The position numbers were made by a program, and so were the translations under genes. This document shows positions 7,756 through 14,468 of a stretch of DNA of 23,832 bases, one piece after another. Position 1 is the first letter of the stretch, and the number at the start of each line of letters is the position of its first letter. The notes under the pieces are model-generated. The model was not told the origin of the DNA, searched no databases, and saw only the letters and a list, made by a program, of their open reading frames with translations. The stretch is from a virus, in IMG/VR virus record IMGVR_UViG_3300031673_011527, positions 1-23,832 of that record. The stretch is one strand, 5' to 3'.

Positions 7756-8696
7756 TATAATTCAGTCAAATCTTTGATTGAATAAGACCTCTGCAATTTT
7801 GTTTTTAACTTTATTAAAATGACATCCCGTATCTGGCGTACTCTTTCCGATGTAATTCCAGCAGCTGACGCTATTTGCATTAACGTCTTTTCTTCGGTCC
7901 TCCGAGTTTCTTCCGCAACATCATAGTGCTGAAGAATAATAAATTTATCTCGAGGCCGTAAATCAAGACTATCTACAATTTTTCGAAGTAGGGCCGCACT
8001 ATCGGCGTCAATTACAGAATCTTCTATTTCTTTTTCACGAATGCCTAAAGCATGAGAAGGAGTACTTTCTAGCGGTATAAGGGAGTGGTAGGCAAGGTCT
8101 TTTTCAACAAGAGTTTCAAAACTATCGTACTCGGGCATCGATTTCTTATTACGCTGACGGTGAAGAGGTATGTGTACTAAACTCGTCTTGTGTAATTCAT
8201 CCAGCATTTCTTTTCTAATCCACCAAGCCGCATATGTAAGAAATCGAGTTCCATGTTTAAAATCGTATTTATCTATTGCCAAGACTAACCCCACGTTTCC
8301 GGCCGAGATTAAACGCTGAATAGACTGGGGCGTCTTGGCGAATTTTTTCGCAATCTTCACAACGAAACGTAAATTAGCTTGTAAAAGTTTTTCACGCGCA
8401 ACCAAGTCTCTCTCAGAGCCGCAATGAGGACAATAAATAGGAGGATGAAATGGGTTGAAACGGGCAGTACAATTTGTGCAAATTACAGGACGCCCTTTTT
8501 GAACACGTTCTGTAACGGGGTGACGACAAGTGGGACATAATATTTGCTTTACTAAATTAGGAATACGTTTCTCGCATTTAGGACACGTCTTATACCGCGT
8601 AAGATATGCGCGTTCTTCCGTTGCGGTAATTATTCCATGCCTTCCAACGTCATTATAGTAGGCTTGAAATGTCCTATCACTGTAACTATCACTCAT
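7752..8696 (-). CDS. phage sigma-70-family RNA polymerase sigma factor with two zinc ribbons
   Basis: This 314-residue factor should redirect host RNA polymerase to phage promoters. Region 1.2-like sequence occupies residues 9-35. Regions 2.1-2.4 occupy about 102-172, with LLQANLRFVVKIAKK, SAGNVGLVLAIDKYDF and GTRFLTYAAWWIRKE, the core-binding and -10-recognising helices. Region 4 spans about 243-301 and includes the HTH IASAAGITSERVRQIR. Region 1.1 is absent and region 3 is short. Between regions 1.2 and 2.1 lie four CxxC pairs (C38/41, C54/57, C73/76, C89/92), consistent with two zinc ribbons. The ATG at 8696 is chosen over an upstream in-frame ATG at 8744 because GGAGGTG lies six bases before it. 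It is a lone minus-strand gene between two plus-strand operons. Confidence 0.9.
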   Translation of the reverse strand: MSDSYSDRTFQAYYNDVGRHGIITATEERAYLTRYKTCPKCEKRIPNLVKQILCPTCRHPVTERVQKGRPVICTNCTARFNPFHPPIYCPHCGSERDLVAREKLLQANLRFVVKIAKKFAKTPQSIQRLISAGNVGLVLAIDKYDFKHGTRFLTYAAWWIRKEMLDELHKTSLVHIPLHRQRNKKSMPEYDSFETLVEKDLAYHSLIPLESTPSHALGIREKEIEDSVIDADSAALLRKIVDSLDLRPRDKFIILQHYDVAEETRRTEEKTLMQIASAAGITSERVRQIRDVILIKLKTKLQRSYSIKDLTELY

Positions 8697-8702
8697 CTTA
8701 TT

Positions 8703-8709
8703 CACCTCC
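8703..8709 (-). promoter_or_regulatory. strong Shine-Dalgarno of the sigma gene
   Basis: On the minus strand GGAGGTG ends six bases before the ATG at 8696. It decides the start of the sigma factor and is among the strongest sites in the window. Confidence 0.75.
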
Positions 8710-8766
8710 CAATAATTACTTATTAGAACACATGAAGCTTGCATCAGACAACACTCGGATGGTAGT

Positions 8767-8785
8767 ATTCTTCACAAGGAAGAAT
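8767..8785. repeat. inverted repeat in the sigma / SSB-like intergenic region (possible operator)
   Basis: ATTCTTC (8767-8773) and GAAGAAT (8779-8785) form a perfect 7-base inverted repeat around a 5-base centre. It sits in the 128-base divergent intergenic region between the sigma gene and the gene at 8825. It could be a regulator-binding site for either gene, but no U-tract follows it, so it is not a terminator. A repeat this short can occur by chance. No convincing -35/-10 pair was found in this region. Confidence 0.35.
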
Positions 8786-8824
8786 CAAACAAAAGAAAGC
8801 GTAGAAGAAAGGTAATTTACACAA

Positions 8825-9871
8825 ATGAACCAAGACCAAAAAGTAGAAACACCAACAGAAGAAACAGCTATTGTAGCCGCAAAACCAGATGCAATTGCTC
8901 CCGTATCTTTCGATTCATTACTCGAAAGATACAAAGAAGTCCCTACATTTATTAAAACGTATGGACAACGAATCCTGGGCGCTGAACGTGATTACAAAGA
9001 CCCAGACGAAATCCTAGATATGATTGACACTTTGTCCGATGACCTCCCCCAAAAAGAGGCCTTATATGATGTGTTGAAAAGACTACAGCCAGAGAAAAAA
9101 GGCATCATTTCAGACCGAGCGCAATCCTTTCATACGGACCTCCGTATATTCCAAGGTATCGGAAATGACCCCAATATCCCTCAAGGTCTCCCTCCAGGGA
9201 ATATGTATCTCAGCTCAGGAGAAAAAGTTGGGGCAGAGTTCATTGGAACACCCATCGCTCTTTGGGCGGGGCAGGAGCTTGTCGAAAAAACAGACGGCGG
9301 AGCTACGTCCACGACTCTCTGTTATTCAAATGACCGTAAATTTGGTAACTACTATGGGGAATGCGCTGCATGCCAATACTTCCCCGTTTGGCGTCCCAAC
9401 GCCCCTAAAACTCCTCTTTACTGCCAAAAGTTTGTTCACGCTTTTTTGCTAGCAAAAAGTGGAAAAGAAATTGTCTTAATTCGTTTTAACCGGTCATCAA
9501 GTAGTGCTGGACATCAGCTTCTTAAATTTGCAAGCCGGACTTCACAACCTTGGTCCAGGTGGTATTCGATAAAAACTGTTGTCAAAGTTCACCCCAAAAA
9601 GCCAACGCAACGTTGGTACGTCTATGAGGCTACAGTATCCTCTGAAGAAGACCGGAATGTTTCCAAAGAATTATTTCCAATTTGTGACGCGCTTTGTACC
9701 GCTGCTAGCCGGGACTACGTGTTACCTATAATCGGGCGCTGTTATGCCGACGCCATAAATGACGCGGCTACTGGCGGTTCAAGCGCCGCAGACATTGAAG
9801 TTGTTACCCCAGAAACTGACACAGGCTTCGGGTACGGCGAACTTAATTCAGATCTTGCAGAAGACGCTTAA
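8825..9871 (+). CDS. putative phage single-stranded DNA-binding protein with Cys4 motif
   Basis: This 348-residue protein opens the replication operon. Residues 105-275 look like one beta-rich domain (possible OB fold). It carries a Cys4 motif at C166, C180, C183 and C200 (LCYSND...GECAACQYF...LYC), then alternating hydrophobic strands (KEIVLIRFNR, RWYVYEATV). The last 25 residues form an acidic tail (ELNSDLAEDA), as in many SSB proteins, where it recruits replication partners. The first 30 residues are low-complexity and probably disordered. The order SSB-like, Cas4-like, primase, polymerase fits a replication cluster. The ssDNA-binding call rests on architecture and context, not a recognised signature. 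A rho-independent terminator follows immediately. Confidence 0.6.
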   Translation: MNQDQKVETPTEETAIVAAKPDAIAPVSFDSLLERYKEVPTFIKTYGQRILGAERDYKDPDEILDMIDTLSDDLPQKEALYDVLKRLQPEKKGIISDRAQSFHTDLRIFQGIGNDPNIPQGLPPGNMYLSSGEKVGAEFIGTPIALWAGQELVEKTDGGATSTTLCYSNDRKFGNYYGECAACQYFPVWRPNAPKTPLYCQKFVHAFLLAKSGKEIVLIRFNRSSSSAGHQLLKFASRTSQPWSRWYSIKTVVKVHPKKPTQRWYVYEATVSSEEDRNVSKELFPICDALCTAASRDYVLPIIGRCYADAINDAATGGSSAADIEVVTPETDTGFGYGELNSDLAEDA

Positions 9872-9888
9872 TTAATAGTCCAAGTTCG

Positions 9889-9943
9889 GGCCACAAGAGC
9901 GTAAGTACCCCCAAGGAAAACTGCGCTCTTGTGGTCTTTTTTT
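9889..9943 (+). terminator. rho-independent terminator after the SSB-like gene
   Basis: CCACAAGAGCG (9891-9901) pairs perfectly with CGCTCTTGTGG (9924-9934). A G-T wobble and a G-C pair outside extend the stem to about 13 pairs. A 22-base loop closes it, and TCTTTTTTT (9935-9943) follows. It probably trims transcription after the abundant SSB-like gene while read-through reaches the downstream nuclease, primase and polymerase genes. Confidence 0.8.
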
Positions 9944-9961
9944 CCCGGAAGGAATTATGCC

Positions 9962-10798
9962 ATGCCTGTCGAAATAACACCTTTTGTTAAAAAATACACC
10001 CCTTGGTCCGCAAGCAAGTCTGACATTGCAGAACAATGTCCCCTCAAATTCAAACACACGTATGTGCATAAGACCCAAAAAGGAAGGCCTAAAACAGAAG
10101 CTCTAGTAGGGATTGCCTTACACAGAATACTCGAGCTAAGCCTAGCAGGAAAACCTCTTGAAGACGCCCGGAAGCAAACAGTCTCAGACCCTAAAGCTCG
10201 ACTTCTTACTGTTGAGCGTGAACAAGTAGACGCCGGTATACCAGCCGTATCGACCTTTCTCCGACGGACTACTGCTTTCATAGAAAAAATGGGCGGAGCA
10301 GACCTTCTTATTGAAGGGAGACTTGCGTCTTCATTCGCAGGAAAAACACTAAAATTCTTCGATAATAAGGGTTTCTTCCGTGGTGTACTCGACCTAGGCA
10401 TCCTATTTAAAAACAGACCTCATATGATGGTCATCGACCATAAAACAGGTAAAAACCGAGGAATTAATTATTACAACTGGCAATTCCTAACTTACACCCT
10501 TCTTGCAAAAGTAAATTACCCGCATATCACTCATGTGGTACCGGCTATTCATTGGGTGCAAGATACAATCACCGAAATAGGTAACCCCATTAAAGTTCCA
10601 AGCGTTCCTGACCTGCTAGATAAGGTGGTGGAGCACCTAAATCAAGCAACAGGAAACGCGGCTATCAATCTAGACGTTGGACAACCGAGCAAACTATGTG
10701 GATGGTGTGATTACCAAATACTCTGTCCACTCAGTCCCCAAGTGATAGGAGCAGCCGAAAATGAGTGCGAAAGCGACAAAGGCAGCAAATACTGCTAA
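9962..10798 (+). CDS. Cas4/RecB-like PD-(D/E)XK nuclease with Fe-S cysteines (copy 2)
   Basis: This 278-residue nuclease lies directly upstream of the primase. Motifs: C26 in EQCPLKFKHTY, GIALHRILE with H54, RGVLDLG with D144, MVIDHKTGK with D159 and K161, and WQFLTYTLLA with Q174 and Y178. The C-terminal CGWCDYQILCP (C246, C249, C255) with C26 gives the Cas4/AddB-like 4Fe-4S set. All catalytic residues of the PD-(D/E)XK core are present. ATG 9962 is preferred to the in-frame TTG at 9929, which lies inside the terminator stem, because AAGGA sits eight bases before it. The 3' end overlaps the primase gene by 38 bases. Beyond the shared motifs it is quite different from copy 1, so the two are probably not a recent duplication. 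Confidence 0.88.
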   Translation: MPVEITPFVKKYTPWSASKSDIAEQCPLKFKHTYVHKTQKGRPKTEALVGIALHRILELSLAGKPLEDARKQTVSDPKARLLTVEREQVDAGIPAVSTFLRRTTAFIEKMGGADLLIEGRLASSFAGKTLKFFDNKGFFRGVLDLGILFKNRPHMMVIDHKTGKNRGINYYNWQFLTYTLLAKVNYPHITHVVPAIHWVQDTITEIGNPIKVPSVPDLLDKVVEHLNQATGNAAINLDVGQPSKLCGWCDYQILCPLSPQVIGAAENECESDKGSKYC

Positions 10799-13700
10799 AC
10801 TCTCCCGCGCACAATTAAAGAAAGTCTGGGATGCTATGGCATCCAGTGATTGGCTGAACCTACCAAATATGGGTTCTTTAGCCGCCCGGACATATAAACA
10901 AAACGACCTCGTGTGTTTGTGCCCCCATCCAGACCACCCCGACACAACCCCCTCGTTTCACATCTATACTCGGCAACACCATGGACATTGCTTTGGATGT
11001 GGATATAACCCTACAGACCCGATTGAACTTGTTGCCAACATTACGCAGAACTCATACTTAGATTCCTTAAATTACATCTCCAGCGTTATCCCCGGAGCTT
11101 CTACCTTAAAAATTGGAGCTAACCTAGCTCTATTAGGTCAGCAACAATTAATACAAGAAGCTAAAAATTTATTTATGTATGTCTGTCACGAGCAATTAGT
11201 CTTAGCAGCACAGACCTATAAAAGTGGGCTTACTCACCGAAGCACAGTTAGTAATTTCGATACCCTTCGGGACGATGACTTGGCCAATTGCAGCTTAGAA
11301 CAATTACCTACTGAACCAGATTACCCTGGAGAAAACGAAAACGATACTGAATCGACTTCCATCGTTGTAGCAAAAGCGCTTCCTAGTAATGTTATCCCTA
11401 TCACAGGATTTGAAACAGATGGAATAGGACTTAAAGATTTTGACTATGCTATGGCTACAATAAGATGGCTTGTAGAAGTTAGAAAAATACCCCTAGACCT
11501 TTTGCCGCAGTTACCAATTGGAATTATGCCACCTCTTTCGGCTATACTAATATTAGCCCGGCAATACCCCATAAAAAATCAAATGTCTAAAATGGGGAAT
11601 GTAGAATACGAAATCGTAGAACTCCTACAATCCTTACAGAACTTCCTCTCCGCAGACCAAAATAAAGGTGCCGTCGCTATCGGAACAGGCTCCGTGGTTT
11701 TCCCTCTATGTACTACCGATTCGCATATAACCTCTTTCAGAATTCGACAACCTAACGAACCTGGAGAATCCAAAAGAATTAATTTATTCCAAGATAACTT
11801 CGAACCTGGAGCGGGGTTTTTCGGAGTCAATTTTCAACCGTATAAACAATACCACCGGACAGCATCCCCGGGGAATTTGAAATCTTACATTGTCGTGGAG
11901 GGGGAATTCGACGCCCTCCAACCAATGATCCGGGTATTACAAACAGATAAGGTAGAGTGTCCTGTAATCAGTGCTGGTGGAAATAGCTCGTTAGCCTTGT
12001 TCGATGACTTCATCGAAGCTAACGACGTACACAATATGTTATTGATGGGGGACTCCCCCACTAAAGCTGCTAACGATACCGGGTCTACAATTATTTCACA
12101 GTGGACTCGACACATCTCCAAAGCAAATATATCAATTTTCTCTGGTGAATCCTGGGAGAAACTAACTCCGGCTAACGACCTAGACCATGCCTATACGGAA
12201 TCCGGATTATCCTCAGAAACTATCGAAACTGCACTATATGGTGTTAGAAATTATATCCCTGCCTGGCGCTGGGCATTCGACCGAGCGCAACCTACCCTGG
12301 AAACCTACCACGAAGACAACGTGGCTGCCCTTATCGCTAGTGCCGCCTCTTTTGGACAGGGACTAAACAACCGGTCTGACATCGACGCCTACGTGCTCTA
12401 CGTACACGACATGTACCCTATCGTTAAACCTGGACCCCTGAAAAGAGCACTAACCTCCCAGGGTGACGGAGAAACCGGTTTCATATCTCGAATTGCAGAT
12501 ACCATTATTGACCATTACGACGTCATAGGTGTCAAAAATAGTGACCGCGGTGGAAAAGACCTTCTTCTTTATCACCGCGAAGACTGTAGATTCACAACCT
12601 TAAAACTCGACAGCGAACAAAGTATCGTTCAAGAAATTGCTCAACTTGCGGGAACTCTACATACATTCATCGTCGATAGCGTTGGATTTCCTGATTTTTT
12701 AATTGGCGAGGATACTACCGCATCAAAGCTAGTCTCAATCCTTCAGTCCCAAGATAGAAAACTTCGATATTACGTAAAAGAAGCAGTGCTCACATTGGCA
12801 TCCGGAGCACCGGACATGGACGGCCTACGAAAACTAAGAAATGGATATCACTACTTAACTGACCGGGAGATGCTTGTTCACGGAGCGAAATCGTATGAGT
12901 TTAACCGCAACGAAGACAGTTTACTCTTTAAAGAAGGTAAAACTGCGCGAATTGACAACTACCTTATTGATGTTTATGGCGAAGACTCCTACCAAAGAGA
13001 ATGCTGGTATACCCCCGAGCCTGTGACACCACAACTACTTCTCGACTCTCAAAATTACGATATGCTCGATGTTTATAACGAATTAATACGATACTTTGAC
13101 ACGGGGTTCTCCTTCGACAACCAATTATCTACTTGTAAACTCCTAGCTGGTCTAATATTAACCTTCCCAATTATGTCCAGTTTCGACCGGCAAATTGTCA
13201 CACATTTCACGGGAGATACAGGGTCTGGAAAATCAACACTTATATCCGTATTTAGCCAAGTAGATAAAGACTCAAGTAACATGTCTATTCAACTTCTATA
13301 CGCCTCTCGGTACTTCCTTAAAATTACAGCTTCAGCCTTCACGCGTTTAGCTTCGCATAGTACAGTATTACATTGTATCGACGAGCTGGAATTTGATTCT
13401 TCTACCCAACGAAAACACAGTGAAGGCGTTATGGAATCCTTACGAGGTATTACATCTGGGGGTGGAAGCCGTACCGTCTCTAAAATGGATGGGGAAGGAA
13501 CAACTACCCATAAGTATAACGTCCCAGTTGTTTTCGCCAGTATTACAGGAACCGAAAAACCCCAAGACTTAAATCGATTAATTACGGTAAACATGAAAAA
13601 AATAGACGGGAGAGAGGATCCAAATTCAGCCATATACCGTACGTATGGCGAAAGAGAGTTTACGAAATTACGGAGGGCTATCAATTTCGGTATGTACAAG

Positions 13701-14468
13701 TATATCCCCACTATTCGTAAGACGTATGACTCACTCCGACATAGCTACGCCGCGATTAATGCCACCCTCCCTATCAAAGTTGAATTTCGTTATATGTCGG
13801 CTTTTTTCCCAATATTCGCAGTCATGGATGCTATCGGAGTAGACTACAAATCATTCTTTCAAGATTATATCGCTAGCAACGAAATTCTTATAAAGAGGAA
13901 CACCGGCGTTAGTGAATCTGAAAGTTTCATGTCCAAAATCTTTCATTGTAAAACAATAAAACTAGGGGAGTCAAAAGACGATACCCATTTGCACACGTTA
14001 GCCACCGTCCTCGTAAATAAACTCTGGCTCCGTCAACTCAACGACGCGGAAGTTGGAGTATTCTATGACGAGAAAGATAAACTCCTGCTTTTCAATCTAG
14101 AACAAGTTATTAATACCTTAATGCCCTTTCAAGTCAGATTAAAATCCGGTATCACAGCTATGGGTTTACGTAACCTTCTAGAACGACATAAAGCCGCACT
14201 GACACCCTCTGAAATATTAAACTCGGGAGTCATCAATAGAGCTTCTGTTAATATGGGGGTTGGCTTACGCCTACACGACGTTGCGGTATTTCATCTCCAA
14301 TATTGGCTAGAAGAGTATGCAGAAACAACTGGTCCAGTACATACCCCTAATAAACACCCTGCAACAAAAACTCCATCAACATCCATACAAACTACTACAG
14401 CCGAAACAAAAGACAAAGAAAAAGAAGAGGTACCTAAAATTGTTACCGCAACCAGCGAATGGCTCTAG
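10761..14468 (+). CDS. primase-helicase: zinc finger, TOPRIM-like and AAA+/SF3-like ATPase domains
   Basis: This 1235-residue protein appears to combine primase and replicative helicase functions. A DnaG/gp4-type zinc finger lies at 54-80: CPHPDHPDTTPSF, then HCFGCG with C77 and C80. A TOPRIM-like region spans about 374-470, with IVVEGEFDAL (E380) and LLMGDSPTK (D431). The usual DxD is not intact; a later NDTG at 438-441 may supply one acid. A long region of unknown fold follows. The ATPase has Walker A GDTGSGKS at 818-825 and Walker B CIDELEF with D874 and E875. A TGTEKP segment may be sensor I, and this part resembles SF3/DUF927-type phage helicases more than DnaB. The last 40 residues are Thr/Lys/Glu-rich and disordered. 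AGGAG precedes the ATG by nine bases. It overlaps the nuclease gene upstream and the polymerase downstream. Confidence 0.85.
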   Translation: MSAKATKAANTAKLSRAQLKKVWDAMASSDWLNLPNMGSLAARTYKQNDLVCLCPHPDHPDTTPSFHIYTRQHHGHCFGCGYNPTDPIELVANITQNSYLDSLNYISSVIPGASTLKIGANLALLGQQQLIQEAKNLFMYVCHEQLVLAAQTYKSGLTHRSTVSNFDTLRDDDLANCSLEQLPTEPDYPGENENDTESTSIVVAKALPSNVIPITGFETDGIGLKDFDYAMATIRWLVEVRKIPLDLLPQLPIGIMPPLSAILILARQYPIKNQMSKMGNVEYEIVELLQSLQNFLSADQNKGAVAIGTGSVVFPLCTTDSHITSFRIRQPNEPGESKRINLFQDNFEPGAGFFGVNFQPYKQYHRTASPGNLKSYIVVEGEFDALQPMIRVLQTDKVECPVISAGGNSSLALFDDFIEANDVHNMLLMGDSPTKAANDTGSTIISQWTRHISKANISIFSGESWEKLTPANDLDHAYTESGLSSETIETALYGVRNYIPAWRWAFDRAQPTLETYHEDNVAALIASAASFGQGLNNRSDIDAYVLYVHDMYPIVKPGPLKRALTSQGDGETGFISRIADTIIDHYDVIGVKNSDRGGKDLLLYHREDCRFTTLKLDSEQSIVQEIAQLAGTLHTFIVDSVGFPDFLIGEDTTASKLVSILQSQDRKLRYYVKEAVLTLASGAPDMDGLRKLRNGYHYLTDREMLVHGAKSYEFNRNEDSLLFKEGKTARIDNYLIDVYGEDSYQRECWYTPEPVTPQLLLDSQNYDMLDVYNELIRYFDTGFSFDNQLSTCKLLAGLILTFPIMSSFDRQIVTHFTGDTGSGKSTLISVFSQVDKDSSNMSIQLLYASRYFLKITASAFTRLASHSTVLHCIDELEFDSSTQRKHSEGVMESLRGITSGGGSRTVSKMDGEGTTTHKYNVPVVFASITGTEKPQDLNRLITVNMKKIDGREDPNSAIYRTYGEREFTKLRRAINFGMYKYIPTIRKTYDSLRHSYAAINATLPIKVEFRYMSAFFPIFAVMDAIGVDYKSFFQDYIASNEILIKRNTGVSESESFMSKIFHCKTIKLGESKDDTHLHTLATVLVNKLWLRQLNDAEVGVFYDEKDKLLLFNLEQVINTLMPFQVRLKSGITAMGLRNLLERHKAALTPSEILNSGVINRASVNMGVGLRLHDVAVFHLQYWLEEYAETTGPVHTPNKHPATKTPSTSIQTTTAETKDKEKEEVPKIVTATSEWL
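14425..14431 (+). promoter_or_regulatory. Shine-Dalgarno supporting a TTG start for the polymerase
   Basis: AAGAGGT lies eight bases before the TTG at 14440, within the last codons of the primase gene. The alternative in-frame ATG at 14317 has no properly spaced site. This is the main reason for choosing TTG. Confidence 0.5.

Noticed and set aside
9955-10401. Minus-strand open frame of 148 codons
   Set aside because: It lies wholly antisense to Cas4-like nuclease 2, whose catalytic motifs are intact. Composition is Arg/Ser-rich and typical of a shadow.
3906-10798. CRISPR adaptation module suggested by two Cas4-like proteins
   Set aside because: No Cas1, Cas2, effector gene or direct-repeat array was seen. 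Phage nucleases of this type commonly act in replication or recombination.
13289-13711. Minus-strand open frame of 140 codons
   Set aside because: It lies antisense to the AAA+ domain of the primase-helicase, where Walker B falls. No supporting start signal.
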